NCBI GenBank assembly: GCA_031841125.1
Contig: CM063107.1
Location: 63,809,814 to 63,873,813 of the forward strand
Direction of reading: 5' to 3'
DNA from: Acanthococcus lagerstroemiae
Lineage: Eukaryota > Arthropoda > Insecta > Hemiptera > Eriococcidae
Length of the DNA: 64,000 nucleotides
Numbering within the stretch: the stretch's first letter is position 1; each line of letters starts with the position of its first letter. This document shows, piece by piece, positions 1 to 12,499 of the stretch. The notes below the pieces were generated by a model. The model did not search any database. It saw only the letters and a program-made list of their open reading frames with translations, and had not been told where the DNA came from. A program made the translations under genes and the position numbers.

Positions 1-544
1 AATAAGTCTTTTGCTTTCAACTTTTAGAATTTAATATATCTAAAGTTCAACTTTCTCAAATTTTAGGCTCGAGGTCAAACAGAGAATCCAGTAAAAACAA
101 AATAGTCATTGAAATTCGAAATTCAACGTGTTTGCTATCGACTTTCAGATTTTCGAAATTTCTTCCATATTTCAGCTTTGTTTTAACCGTTCAGATAACG
201 TTCGATACTCAGCTTGAAACCTACCTTCGGCTTTTGACTGACTAGTCTCTGACAGGTGTCCAGGGTACTCCATTTTCAGAAACGAAATTTGACTTTCAGT
301 TTGGGGAGGTGAAGAAGAAAAATTTGCCGACAAATATTTTTTTAAACTAAAAATTTGCTGACAACATTTAAAAAAAAATTATAAATTTGCCGATTTTTTA
401 GTCGAAATATTTTTTAATAAAAAAAAAAACAAACAAACAAACAGACATTCATGAAAAATGAAAAATTCAAATGAACAGTTTCTAACTTTGCCGACTGCCA
501 AATTAATGGGGGTTAACCCCCACACCCCCTATAGTTTCGTCCCT
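1..544 (+). repeat. hAT-N1 dispersed repeat, copy 1 (cut by window edge)
   Basis: This stretch aligns by eye over its whole length with 10143-10601. Both start near AATAAGTCTTTTGC, share the block ending CCAGGGTACTCCATTTTCAG, then a GAAGAAGAAAAATTTGCCGA block, and end at a C-rich tract followed by CTATAGTTTCG(T/C)CCCTG. The last 11-13 bases are the terminal inverted repeat defined by the full-length copy at 57942-59097. No coding potential is seen. The left part lies outside the window. Confidence 0.75.
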
Positions 545-2009
545 GCAGACTTATTTTTTCCCTCTCCTGTTAGATTTAGTTTTTTGCACTTATTGTAGTA
601 TGCAATATGCATTTACAGGATTAATTTGCTTTGCGAATTGCCATCATACTCGTAATTATGGTGGAGACGCATCCCCAGGGGCAAATACCGATATAGTTAC
701 CCCTTGCTTTCATCAGGGTTTATCTGTTGGAGTTTTCCGTCTCCTATGTGCCTTCAGGTCTTCTTTAGGTCCCCTCGCCAAGTCAAGGTAACACACATAG
801 AGGAGGAAATTACATGACTACCAATTTATTTGATTAAATCAGCTATTGTTGGGCACTTTAGCTGCGTGAGTGTTTTTTTGTTTGGATTTTCTTCGACAGC
901 CCTAGGACAGCGTACACCTTATAAGCCCATCTTTGTTTATCCGCGAAAGTTTATTCTGCATCCGCCTTCTTTTCATCTGACATGCTCTCAAACAAGAATA
1001 CTGTAAGAATAATTCAACCGTAGACCTTGAAACTTGGATGTGCTTAATCACTATTCGGAGAGAACACTGTCACTTCGTTGTTGATATGAAAGGATCCTGG
1101 GTACTGGGAAGCAAAATTTTTGGTGAACTGCATCCGGAAACACGTCGAGTGTAAAGTTACGCCCGGCTAGAAACAGCGCGGAGTTTTCTCATTCCGAAAA
1201 GCGTATAATCATTGTACGAACGATTATTAAAGTAACATTAACAGAAGAAGGCAAAGCAAAGGTAAAAATAAAATGGAAAAAAAAATAAAAATAAAAAACA
1301 TGTTCTATTGGAATCAGACGGTTGCAATAAACGATAATAACAGTAATATCGAGAAAAATATTCTTAATAATAGCGTGTACTACGTACAACCGTTGCATTG
1401 GTGAATGGTAATGAAGGTTATTTTGATTTTTATCGGCCGTATCGTGCATCAAGGACCGGCAGCCCGCCTATAGGTGTTTGGTTTTTACACAATTTTCATT
1501 GGTCCGTTTCGCCACCCAATAAAAGAGTAGCCATGAAAAGAAATAAACAAAAATACCCGCGATGTAATGTTACGAATTTACGGATAATATTTGACACGTG
1601 GACTTAGCCAAGTTCCTTTCACATAAAAATAGGCAATATGTTATGCAGAGGCAGTGTGGTTTCCGATTGACTGATAGGGGGAGTCGAAGGGGTAGTATTC
1701 TAGTGGTGGAGTGGTACTGGAATTGAGACGGAGCGATGGAAATGGATCCAGAGCAGAAGCCGGAATCCGAATTCCGAATACAAGACTCGAATCCAAGAAT
1801 CCGAATTCTGATTTTTGGGCAAATGATTTGTAACCAGGTATAACAGCCCAATGGTGGAAAGGTATCCATTTGTGGAAAGCCCGATGTTTAGACGTTGTTA
1901 ACAAAACTTAAGGAAGTCGTGTGGCAACACTGTATCGGATCGATGAGACAGGCAACTGGCAACAAACTGATAAACATCAATCAAAATTTGGTTACCACTT
2001 GTGTTATTG
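545..2009. other. No gene recognised
   Basis: This is AT-rich sequence without a recognisable gene. A 63-codon open stretch at 600-791 follows a TTATTGTAG acceptor-like site and runs into a CAAG/GTAACA donor-like site, but its translation (starts MQYAFTGLICFAN) matches nothing I know. The short overlapping frames around 1189-1904 on both strands look like chance. A run of GAATCCGAATTC-like words at 1765-1815 is a minor local repeat. Confidence 0.4.
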
Positions 2010-2017
2010 ATCTCAGC

Positions 2018-2704
2018 CAGGGGCGGCAAGTTTTGATTTTCCCGTGTGGAGCATGATGCAACACAAATTTTTTTCAAAAATTGACCTAGAAACTCCTACT
2101 TCCCCCCCCCCCTCGAAAATTTGTTTTCAACGTTTTAAGAATCAACCCTCTATAGAAAAGCTTATGCTTATGACTTTATTTATCGTATAAAAAACATTTG
2201 AAACATCAAATTAATCATAATCAAATCAAAATATTTGTAAATAATCAACACTTAAATTGATAACTAAATTGATCATGAATGAACAAACTTACAATTCAAT
2301 TTAAATTCAATCAATCTCGATCTTATTCCACTAGCAAACAGAAACAGAAGAATACAGTAATGACTAATGAGTCATATATTGGTTATTTTCTAATTATATT
2401 AAACACTGAGAAAAATTTGCGTATTTAATTTTTATAAATCAGTCACATTTTTGATTTTACGAATTACGATGGTGATGACTGATCATAAATTTAATAAAGC
2501 AGCGATTTTCTTGAGGTAAATTTTTTTCTATTTTTTTCTGTAATGTATGCTGCAAAATTTTAATTTTCTTGAGAATTTTTCCGAGTGGTGCAAAATTTTG
2601 ATTTTTCAGAGTGTAGCAGAGTTTTTTCCAATTTTCCCGAGTGTAGCAAAAATGTTCCCGTGTGTAGCACTTGCACGCCTGCTACACCCAACTTGCCACC
2701 CCTG
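2018..2704. mobile_element. Non-autonomous hAT-type element, 687 bp, with 8-bp target duplication
   Basis: The element begins CAGGGGCGGCAAGTT and ends AACTTGCCACCCCTG, a perfect 15-bp terminal inverted repeat starting with CAG, as is usual for hAT ends. It is flanked on both sides by ATCTCAGC (2010-2017 and 2705-2712), the 8-bp target duplication expected of hAT transposases. The interior is AT-rich with repeated GTGTAGCA(A/G)AATTTT words near the right end and no open frame of note. It must have been moved in trans. Confidence 0.9.
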
Positions 2705-3179
2705 ATCTCAGCGTTTCGCCACAGATTTCACGACTTCCTAGTAACTCGACTACTTTTCCGGGTGATGCAACTGGAGATGTGGGGAGGGGGGGGGGCAGTT
2801 GATAATTTCAACTTCCAGATTTCAGTAAACGAGCAAAAAATTATCTTCCCTAGGATTCTGATGCCTGAATTCGCTGACTTTTAGGAATAAAATCATCCAG
2901 GGAGTGGAGGAAACGTCTCTCGTTGCTTGCCGGCACCACGGGCCTGAATAATCATCTTCTTGACTAAGATCCTATCCATCACTAATGCATAGGCGGATCC
3001 AAGGGGGTGTTTTAGGGGTCACCCCCTCCCCCCTACGAACTTAATTTTTAAATTTAAAAGTACAAAATAACCCACCACTGGATAGTTTTTAATTATTTAA
3101 TATTAGTATTATTATTCATTTCCCCCCAAGACGGAGGCAACCACCGCGGGGGAAAAAGGTTTACACACCTGTTTTCAGG

Positions 3180-5240
3180 GAAGAAGAACGGGGAAAATAA
3201 TGCGAAAAGGTCTGAATTTATTGTATTATAATTGCAGGGGGATGGTAGAGGAAGACAGGGTATACGAATTTGAAATAGAGATAGACAAAATAAAATGGGA
3301 TACAATATGATTAAGAGAAGTAAGGAAATGGGGAGAAAAACTAACTCAAAGAAAGAACGGAAATTTCATGTATTATTATGGGGAGACAAAAGGGTTTATA
3401 GGGGGGTGGGGTTTTATGAGAAAAATCAAAGAAATTGGAGGAGTCTCTGAACGGGTTTCCTACCTCATACTCTGAGTGGAAGAAAAAGTCAATGCATTTA
3501 TAGTCCAAATATGTGTCGCGGATGAACCATAAGAGCTGAGGGTAGGAGTGGGTATGGGAAGGGGCGGACTCCCTCGAAATATTAAATATTTACCAACATA
3601 ATAAATTTATTTATCATGTTTCATCTATAACATTTTACTAACATTTTTCATTCAGATCCCCCCCCCCCCGAAACTACTTTCTGTATCCACTACTGACTGA
3701 GGGGTTTGAACTTTAAAAATGTGTTTGTATTAACTCTGAATAGGTTTTAGACTAAAAAAATAAAAGAATTGGTACTCTTACTAGAAGGCGGGCACAGAAT
3801 TTTGCCACCTCTAGACCTCCTATTTTTTAAATTCCATTTTTCGGAATTAATTTAAAATGAATTTTTCCACATTAAGTATGTTGAAATTTGGTGGCTGTAA
3901 CTGTCTCCCTTCCCCAACAATGGAGGCTAAGGAAGGGGAAAGGGAAGAGTTCTATGCAAAGCTGGAAGAACTTTTGGAGCAAAAAACAAAGAATATTATA
4001 CAATGATAATGGGTGACTAGAATGCGAAAATTGGCGGAAACGAGGGAGGGTCGGAAATATTGGGTAAATATTGTTTAGGAATCAAAACAAAAACGGAGAA
4101 AGATTAATTGAATTTTCATCCCAGCGAAATCTTAAAGTAGTAAATACTTTCTACTAAAAAAGACAAGCCAGAAAATTCACATGGATATATCCCCCGATTA
4201 AAAAACCAGAAACGAAATAGACCAGATCTTAACAAAATGATATGAAGATAATACAAGATGTTTCCACATTGACTAATTTCAACTTATCGTCGGACCATAG
4301 AATACCTATCCAGTGGCGGATTTATGCTAACTGCCACCCTGGCCTTTTTTTTTTTTTTTTTTTTGTCACCCTTCACACCCGTCCACTTACTAATCTTTTC
4401 TTTCTTTTCTCCATTTTCCCTTTCCTTTTCTTGTTTTCTGTCCAAAGTGGCCGTCCCAAAAAATTGCCGCCCTGGGCTGTAGCCCTGGATAATCCAATGG
4501 TAAATCCGCCACTGAGAATATCACGTGTAAAGATAAGACGGGGAAGGAGGATGCAATACAACAATTATAAGAAAAAAGAGAAGTTTGCAATAAAAATTAA
4601 CCCAGTGCACAGGTACGATGTATATAGGGAAAGGGTCAAAGAAATTATTGAAAGGAGACAAAAAAAAATGGAAATTCAGTGCAAGAAAAATAGGTATAAT
4701 ATTATAGAAGAATCAGTTAAAGAGGGTAACAACGAATGGGGGGGGGTGGTTACAGAAAAAGAAATAGCGGATGATAAACTAACAGAAGACACCAAAAAGA
4801 TAATCGAAGAAAGGAGCAACTGCAAGAGAAAAAATTTTTGGCATCACAAGAGAAAATAAAATTGACAGAATTGAAGAAATTAGCCCGACAACAAATTCGT
4901 AATGACATAAGAACATTTAATACAGCGAAAGTGGAAAGCAGTTTGAGAGACAATGGATCTATAAAAATGACAGCAAAAGAACTGAGCAAAGGGAGAAAAA
5001 GTATTGAAGGTAGAAAACAAACAAGGGGAGGAAATTAAAAACAGGGAGCAAATTGTGGAAGCAGCTACGCAGTTCTAAGAACTATACGACAAGGAAAACA
5101 TAAACGAGAAAGAGAAAAAAGGGGAGCACGAACAAAACGAAGAAGACGTACCTAAAATATTAAAAAGTGATGCAGAATACGCCCTTAAAAAAACTAAAAA
5201 GTCATGAAGCTCCACGCCCGATAAAATCAGCATTGGGACA
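3180..5240 (+). pseudogene. RTE-clade LINE relic: endonuclease and start of reverse transcriptase
   Basis: Translated piecewise in shifting frames, the strand reads as an RTE/BovB-like ORF2. Visible parts are the IDKIKWDT and SEVR-like endonuclease segment near 3270-3330, YYYGETKGF near 3370-3400, MGDWNAKIGG near 4005-4035, KFTWISPD near 4175-4195, and LSSDHRI near 4280-4305 with the catalytic SDH triad. The linker KIKLTELKKLARQQIRNDIR follows at 4857-4916, and the start of the RT domain runs to about 5240. Many frameshifts and stops make it dead. It is interrupted by a 204-bp element inside the SDH motif and by repeat-like sequence around 3500-3890. The core of the RT domain is missing. Confidence 0.75.
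4311..4514. mobile_element. 204-bp hAT-type MITE inside the RTE endonuclease motif
   Basis: The ends are CAGTGGCGGATTTA and TAAATCCGCCACTG, a 14-bp perfect inverted repeat. The right flank is AGAATATC (4515-4522). The left flank is AGAATACCTATC (4299-4310), the same octamer with CCTA inserted, so the 8-bp duplication is recognisable but altered. Removing the element and one duplicate restores the frame DHRISRVKIRR across the junction. The interior has an 18-base T run and no coding potential. Confidence 0.8.
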
Positions 5241-5810
5241 AATAATAAAAGAATAAAGAGAGGGTGGAAAAATTATTTGGCCAATAAAGAATTCTACAAA
5301 GGGAAAATAGCAAAGAAACTGAAATTCAAAATCTGGGAGAGTTGTACCCATCACTAACATACGGATGTCAGACATGGGCAGCAATCCACTCAAAGAGCAA
5401 TGGAAAGGAGTATTTTAGGAATCAAAAATGAGGACAAAATCAAAAACACGGAAATCAGGGAAAAATCAAGACTAATAAAATACATAGGGATACACGACCA
5501 AAAAGTTGAAAGCAAAATATGCGGAACATGTAATGAGGCAAGAGGGCAGATGGGGGAGGAAAGTTTAGAACTGGATACGAAAAGAAGTGAAGCGCCACAG
5601 GGGAGTACCACAAACAAGATGGAGAGACGATATAGTTCAGGAGTGAGGATCAACTTGGAGAAAGAGCACAAGAGAGGAAAAGATAAAAGGGATGTGTAGA
5701 GGCATTTGCCCAGAAATGAGCCAATATTGGGGGAATAGAGCCCGACAAGTGTTAAATATAAAACATTTTACTAACCAATATGCTGTATAATAAAATCAAT
5801 TATTATTCGT
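5241..5810 (+). pseudogene. RTE-clade LINE relic: C-terminal part of ORF2 and 3' end
   Basis: From about 5241 the relic resumes with the region after the RT domain: IWESC near 5330, then QRAMERSILGIKNEDKIKN (about 5395-5450) and IREKSRLIKYIG. This matches the conserved C-terminal stretch of RTE elements (ERxMLGIxxxDxIxNxEIR). The open frame ends at 5697-5699. Because the preceding segment stops early in the RT domain, the catalytic RT core has been deleted or lost. Sequence to about 5810, ending in TAATAAAATCAATTATTATT, is probably the LINE 3' untranslated end. Confidence 0.7.
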
Positions 5811-6151
5811 GTTTTTTCAACCACCCTCCACCCACTTGAGAAAATCCTGAATCCGCCTATGCATTAATGGACACAGTATGTAAGTAATTAGTCACTTTTC
5901 ACTACTGTATACCAGGACACCAGTTTTGATCTAGGCATGTACAATTTTGAAATGTAGTTGATTATCGAATCACAATTACTTCGAATCTCATTTGCCGATA
6001 ATGTTTCCTTTATATCAGAAATTCGCCATGCACTCGTACAACCACCAATCAAACTGCGAATCCCTCCTAACCACCTAGTGTCGAAAAATCAATTTTTACT
6101 CTTTGTGTGTTTGGGAATGCAGGAGACGCGGTCTTTCGTGTGGGAGTTGTC

Positions 6152-6549
6152 CAGTCCCGTAGCCATGGGGGGCAAGCTGGGGCTAAGCTCCCTCTAAAGG
6201 TATCTTGAACCCCCTTAGGCTAAGATACCACCATTAAGAAAATCAGCATTTCGCTGAACGAGAAAGAAGAAGGGATAAAGAAAATTAATATCACACAACA
6301 TTTCAAAATTTAGAACAAAAACTTGGTTAACTAATTTGGGACTCTTGGATTGGGAATGGAGTTTTTATGTAATGACCCCAGTACGCTCCCGCTAAGTTAC
6401 CCGAGCCTGTTTAGAAAACGAGGCGAGACACCCATTGAAATAAAATATAAAACCCACGTACACTTTTCTGTTTGTTTGTTAAGAAATGTCGGCCTCGGCC
6501 ACCTAAAAGGTTCATAGAGCCGGACAAATAAACTCTGGCTACGGGGTTG
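6152..6549. mobile_element. 398-bp hAT-type MITE
   Basis: The left end is CAGTCCCGTAGCCATGG and the right end TGGCTACGGGGTTG, inverted with two mismatches over 14 bases. The flanks GAGTTGTC (6144-6151) and GACTTGTC (6550-6557) form an 8-bp duplication with one change. The interior has no coding potential. The left TIR is followed by a GGGGGGCAAGCTGGGGC tract. Confidence 0.75.
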
Positions 6550-6557
6550 GACTTGTC

Positions 6558-7211
6558 CTATTTTATGAGAAGTTATACAACACTCAGATAACATATCTAT
6601 TTTAAAACTCTCCTAGTGTTTCAAAAACCACTTACGTGCAGCGAACTATGATTTTTGTGGTCAAACCGAGCTGAACAGTTAGTGTGAACATAGCTCAATT
6701 ATTATTTACAGCGAGTTCCCAGTGGATTGGGTAACGAGCACGAGACAGTTCAAGGAACCGTGGACGGGGTGAGACACTTTAATCGCAATTATAGAGAAAA
6801 CCGGTTTTGGCACACTAGGTGGTTTTTAACATAGAGAGTCACATATTCTATCTGGCCCGTGTTTTTCATTTAAAGAAGAATAAAGAACAGCTATTTAGGA
6901 TACAAAAAGGAAAGGACAGGCTGAATATCATCAATATTCGATTCAACTAGTTGTCCTATAACTCGAGTAACAATGGTAGCTAGATGCTCTATATGCAAAA
7001 AAAAAAAAATAAATAAAAACAAAAAAAAACAAAAAAAACAGCTACCTTCGTCCAAAATTGTAAACAAACAGGACAAAAATGTTAAATAACGGTTTAAAAG
7101 GAGAACGGTGACAGGACCACACAACTGGCTGAAAACGTGGGGGGAAAAATTCTAAAAATTTTCTGCTATTATCATTCTCAAAGTTACTTTATTTTTGTTG
7201 CAATTTTCGTA
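6558..7211. other. No gene recognised
   Basis: This is AT-rich spacer with an A-rich stretch at 6998-7040 (runs of A broken by T and C). No recognisable coding region, RNA gene or terminal repeat was found. Confidence 0.4.
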
Positions 7212-7219
7212 GTAACATG

Positions 7220-7482
7220 CAGTGGCGTAGCCCAGGTGTGGGGCGACGGGGACGAATGCTCCCATGGCACCTGAAACTGAATGTAAAATATGCAAAAATG
7301 AGCAATTTTTCGCCTTTAAAACACGGTTTTTCGAAAAAATCTTGCTCGAGCAATTTTACTTTCATTTTTATAAAGTGGTCCTCTAATATCGGCGATTTTT
7401 AAAAAATGCCACCATGTTAGACATTTTCTCCATTGAAAATCATACTTTGCCCGCTCTTTGGGAAAATCCTGGCTACGCCATA
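7220..7482. mobile_element. 263-bp hAT-type MITE with perfect 8-bp target duplication
   Basis: The left end CAGTGGCGTAGCCCAGG is mirrored by CCTGGCTACGCCATA at the right, with one indel at the outermost bases. The flanks GTAACATG (7212-7219 and 7483-7490) are identical. The interior is AT-rich and non-coding. It has a different TIR from the elements at 4311 and 6152. Confidence 0.85.
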
Positions 7483-7490
7483 GTAACATG

Positions 7491-9751
7491 ATTAATTTTA
7501 TTTAGGAACTCATCAAAAATGGTAAGGCACCAATACATTTTCAAATGAAGGGAAGGGAGGAGGCTAGAAAGGAATAACTAACTCATTACCGTGGAGAGGG
7601 GCTATTTGAGAAGATTTTTTGACGTTTCTTTCTATAACTAGAGTTCTATTGCACGCGAGGTGTTCCGCGATGGCGTATTCGATTCAGAGACGATTTGAGC
7701 AATTTTTACTGGGGGAGGGGGGGTGGAGTATAAAAATACCGGATTGCCGAATAGAAGTTTTAAAAATGCCTTTTTCCAAATTTTTCTCAGGTTTAACCGA
7801 ATACAGTTTTATCAAAATTAATGAAATTTTTCATTAAGTATTAAAAAAAATTTGTGAAATCGGTGTGTAAAATAAATATTAATTTCCAAAATTTTGCCGA
7901 ATTGGGCAAAGTTTTGCCAAAATTGCCGAATTAAAAATGATGACCGGGGGGTTTGACACTCTCCCCTTGCACCGGCTCAGATTCGATTCCCTAAAAATCA
8001 TTGGATACATTTCTATTTTTTACTTGAGTTGAGTCAGTTGGGACTTTCACAGTTTTTATCCCCCCCCCCACTTTCCCTCAAGAAAAACTCTTCGGTACGT
8101 CCCTAGACTCCAGAACTCAGAATGGGATTCCAAAGTGGATAGACTATCGACGTTAATTACTGACCTTAAGGGTAGTTGAATTCGAACATGCACTAAATTT
8201 TGAATCTGATTCAAGCTTAAAAGACCCCATACTAATTAGTTTTCACAAATCGAGTAGACTATTGAAGTAGAGAGTTCTTACGACCTTAAATTCTTTTAAA
8301 AATGCTAAAGATCGCTGATTCATTTTCATCATTACAAACATCCTCATCTCTTGAGAAAGGGTTAAATCGTCAAATGCCAAATTTTCAAAAGCAGCATATA
8401 TGATTTTATCAAAAATGATTGAACTATCGAAGTGAAAATTGTTTTATTTCCATTTTCTTGTTTGAGGGGGGGGGGGCTGTTATAAATTTATTAATGACCC
8501 TTGGACCTTTGATCGGACTACATCATTCTTAGGTTAAATGGCAATTTTTGCGTGTAATGTTGAAGAAAAACTCATTACAGCTTGCATCTTTACGAGCCAA
8601 CATTTGAAGTCCAAAGACTGACAAAAATTAATTGACATTGAAAACCCAAGTAATCTATTGAAACAGCAACTATTGTAATTCCTAATTTTGGTTCAATTTC
8701 ATGGTTTTTGATTTTTAAAGACTTGAATATTCCCCTTATAATAACTTATATTTGGATAATTTTGAAATTTTTCCTCCGAATTGAATTTTGGTAATTTAAT
8801 GGTTATGAAAATGTTGAAAGATTAAATCAAGTTCGTTCAATTTCGACTCTCATTTTGGTGTTCGAGGCCTACCCGAAAGTTAACATCGAAAATTTATCGC
8901 GTTGATGGAATTTCCAAATCAGGCGACCTCTCCTCTCCCCTTCCCCATTTCGATATTTGATTTAGTTACTGAGAAGTCGATTACTTCGGGAGATCAGTTT
9001 TGGCTTTTGAAGCCTAAATCGGGAATCCAAGAGGAATCTGAAGAAATTTTCGAATTCAGGAACCCTGGAAATTCTAATACTTTATTCGATTTCCTAAAAA
9101 TCAATTTTGAATTTTGGGGCCCAAATCGCAGTTTAATAAGAAAGCTCATAGAAGCTTTCGAATTCAGCGATGCGAAAAACTGCTTGTATTTTGATTCGTT
9201 ACTCAATTTTCCAAGAATAGAGAACTTTGAAAGTCAATTCAGGGTTTAAAGAAGAATCTTCTGGTGGAATTTTCGAAATCAACGACCCAAAAACGCCTCT
9301 ATTTTGGTGATCTTTCCATAAAAAATTTCAAGTTTAGCTCTAGTCTTGCTTAATGGGAGCAATTTTTTCTTACCGAAAAAGAAACGAGACCTTGCCGCCA
9401 GAGATGCCGAATTAAGGGAAAAAACTTTCATTCTTTTCCCGTTCAGAATGGGCTCATCTTCAATTTTGGCGAAAAAGAAAAAAAGAGGAAAATGAGAGTG
9501 AATGCATTCCTCAGTTCAGCATCTCTACTCACCTTTTGAAGACCCTAGTTTGTCCCACGTCGATCGGACTTCGGAATAAAAATGGGTGTAGGGATGATCA
9601 TTTTACAGTTTGTTTAAAAATTAACAGTTAGTGTTTTTATTCACTAACAAGACCGGATTTACCTGACTGGCCGCTATGTGCTAATTTTTTTTACCACCTC
9701 CAAAAATATACGCAAAATAAATCCCACTTTATTCGTTTTCAATTTTTCATC
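7491..9751. other. No gene recognised; AT-rich degenerate sequence
   Basis: The stretch has several homopolymer G or C runs (for example 8466-8474) and weakly repetitive AT-rich sequence. A 115-codon open frame at 8902-9249 (plus) is rich in FEF and NF pairs. It has the look of translated low-complexity repeat rather than a gene, and I recognise no domain in it. Confidence 0.4.
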
Positions 9752-10601
9752 CTCCAAGCACTTACGTTAGCTCACATGAGCATACCCTAGGGATCTGAGA
9801 GGGTATGCTGGAAGGAAGTTAGAAATATTTGAGAGGAACACACAACTTCCTCTTCACATTAAGATGGTCGTTATTTACTTTTGCTGATATTTTTTTCTGA
9901 AGTTCCTCTGATTCGTCTCCTAGGTTGGTTCCAATAGAATTAAAAAAAAAAAAAAACCTACAAAGTTTCAGATTAATTGGATGAGAGGAATCCGTGCCAC
10001 AACTCCCTTTCGTTCTTATGGGAAAAACACAGGGAGTTTTGACCTTTGTTTCAGACTAAATTTCCCTCCTATATTCACGCAGGACCAAAGCCCGTAAGTT
10101 GAACAATAGAACATTTGATATCGGATTAAGCTTGTGACACTGGAAAATAAGTCTTTTGCCTTCAACTTTTAGAATTTAATAAAATGTTCAACTTTCTCAA
10201 ATTTTAGGCTCTAGGCAAACAGAGAATCTAGTAAAAACAGAATCGTCATTGAAATTCGAAATTCAACGTTTGCTACCGACTTTCAGATTTTCGAAATGTC
10301 TTCCATATTTCAGCTTTGTTTCAACCGTTCAGATAACATTCGATACTCAGCTTGAAACCTACCTTCGGCTTTTGACTGACTAGTCTCTGACAGGAGTCCA
10401 GGGTACTCCATTTTCAGAAACGAAATTGGACTTTCAGTTTGGGGAGGTGAAGAAGAAAAATCTGCCGACAAATATTTTTTTTTTCTAACGAAAAATTCGC
10501 TGACAAAATTTTTAGAAAATTATAAATTTGTTGATTTCTACTGACAAATTATTGGGGGGGGGGTGTTTCAACCCCCACACCTCCCTATAGTTTCGCCCCT
10601 G
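9752..10601 (+). repeat. hAT-N1 dispersed repeat, copy 2
   Basis: This copy matches the minus strand of 57942-58870 across blocks such as CACATGAGCATACCCTA, GAGGAACACACAACTT, ACCTACAAAGTTTCAG, TTTCCCTCCTATATTCA and CCAGGGTACTCCATTTTCAG. It ends CTATAGTTTCGCCCCTG at 10601, the family's terminal inverted repeat. The left boundary is approximate because the outer left end could not be recognised. Non-coding. Confidence 0.75.
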
Positions 10602-12495
10602 TTTTTCACAAATTATTTCAGATTTCATGCAATTAGGAAAAACATGATCGATTTCTTCGTCTTCTGAAAAACTGATGTGACTCGACCAGTTTAAAAATAT
10701 AAAACGATGTAACAATCCAAACACGTCAGGGTCTATTGATAAAATAACCACTGCTTATCTGGGTGATCAAGAGGTAACATGCCCATTTCACAATCGTCTC
10801 CGATTCGAGTTCCACCAACGCCGAGGGAAACTAATAATATTCGAATACCCCCCCCCCCCATAACATCCTAGCGAACACAGCGACTACAGTATCTTGAGGT
10901 GAAAAGATACCAGGTCCTGTAACCCCACCATTTCGAAGGAACAAGGTATTACAATCACAGGGTATGTTACCACCAAATCGGAAAAATATGTACTGTGCGC
11001 GTGCACGTCGCGGACAGCTTATTCATATCATGAAACACATGACTAGTAAGCAAACTGTGGCTGCACACTCTTCGCCACAGAGAAGAAAATCTCTAACGAC
11101 ACAAAACTGTGGGGAAAGCAACGGCAAACTACCCCGACTAATCTGCCTAGGAGAGTCGTGACCACTAACGTCTAGAATCAGATATGGCGCCTGAAGAAGA
11201 AGATAGATGTGGGTCCGGGGAACTCAAACTAGACCTCATCGCCTAAAACCCAAAAACAAAAAAAAAAGTCATAAACTGTTCAACCATCTTCCAAAACATA
11301 TTGTAAAAAGCTCTGCCTTTTTATTACGGAAGGACGCAAGACCCCTGTCCCAGTCGTTTCTCGAGTTTCAGTGAATGTCTACGGAGTTAAAGTCAGATCT
11401 ACGATTCGGGAACTAGGACCTCCTTTCCTTACCCTCTGCCAAGAAGAAAACACTCCAGAAACTGTCAATTTTTGTACTCCCAAAGAGGTCGACCCGAGCC
11501 GCGAACAGTTACAACGCGTTGTTTCCCGAGGGCAAAAACAGAGAAATTTGTTAAAGGCACAAAAGGCGAAAAAGAAAATGAAGTGGCGAGAAAACGAAAG
11601 GTATATCGATGTTACAATACACTCGGTTACAAATAGAGCCGTTAACACGGTGCGATACGTGAACCTTATTATACGTTTTTAAAAGGGGGCTAAAAATTTT
11701 GCATGTCTTTAGTCGGCATACACTTTATAACATGGGAAGGGGGCACGGAACAACGTGGGTAGGTTATGTGTAACTGAAAGGAATGAACCATTGTGTCAAA
11801 CAATAATACGTTGTGATCAATCAAGTGATACGTCTTATCTATCAACCGAGTGAAGACATATTACGCTTCGCTCGAATTTGATGTCTGATAACCCTTCAAA
11901 AATACCGAAAAACGCCGGCGAGGCCTTTCAGACGATGTCTGGTAAGCCCGAACAAGTAAAATAGCTCCCGTGATTTTTTCAACGTTTTTTCTCTATCAGA
12001 TTTTCCGTTAATTCGGAAAGAGTGTACATGTCAAGTGTTGTTATTCATTTTATAAGTACATATTTCTGTATATATTGAGTCACCAGAGGCACCGAACCTG
12101 GAGGAGCAAGGAGTACTTGTTCCCTGCCCCACTTACCAGAGCAATGTTAGTCTTAGCGAAGTTGTACTTATACTTCATAACTTCTTAGAAATTCTTCCAG
12201 CTGCGTTCTGTTGTACCACTGACCCTTAAAACTCATGCACCTATTTATTTCAAAAGCGCTGAGCAGCCATCCTCGGACCAAGATGGATCTGGAATCTCAA
12301 AGTGCAAAAGTCTAGTTTCTTAAAATATTAAATTCTCCTCCCCGCGGAGGCCATGGTGGGATCTATATCTATCAATGTGGAAATGTTAAATACAAGGTGT
12401 CTCAAGTACGTAATTCCCTTGCCACTGGATAAATACGCAACACATTCTGATATAGTGTAGTCAAGTTTGCTTGATTGTACATTTGAAGGAGCAAG
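10602..12495. other. No gene recognised
   Basis: The strongest open frame is 11371-11682 (plus, 103 codons, lysine- and arginine-rich middle: KAQKAKKKMKWRENERY), preceded by a GAGTTTCAG acceptor-like site. It matches no family I can name and may be chance. The rest is spacer. Confidence 0.35.
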
Positions 12496-12499
12496 GGTA

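Larger units (their letters stand above)
2988..5861. mobile_element. hAT-type TIR unit, 2.87 kb, enclosing an RTE LINE relic
   Basis: The left end CATAGGCGGATCC and the right end GAATCCGCCTATG are inverted copies (11 of 13 bases strictly conserved at the tips). They are flanked by CACTAATG (2980-2987) and CATTAATG (5862-5869), an 8-bp direct repeat with one mismatch. This marks a hAT-like insertion. Nearly all of the interior is RTE-clade LINE sequence on the plus strand, so either the LINE landed in the element or the element carried it. No hAT transposase is present. Confidence 0.7.

Noticed and set aside
2100..2115. Long C and G homopolymers as structural or regulatory signals
   Set aside because: They recur at the ends of dispersed hAT-type repeats (for example 10552, 55260, 59058) and look like repeat-derived slippage tracts.
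4242..4859. 205-codon plus-strand gene
   Set aside because: It fuses the end of the RTE endonuclease, a MITE translated through its T run, and the RTE linker. No single protein.
8902..9249. 115-codon plus-strand frame
   Set aside because: Composition is low-complexity (F, N, E repeats in an AT-rich repeat-like area) and there is no domain, splice context or partner.
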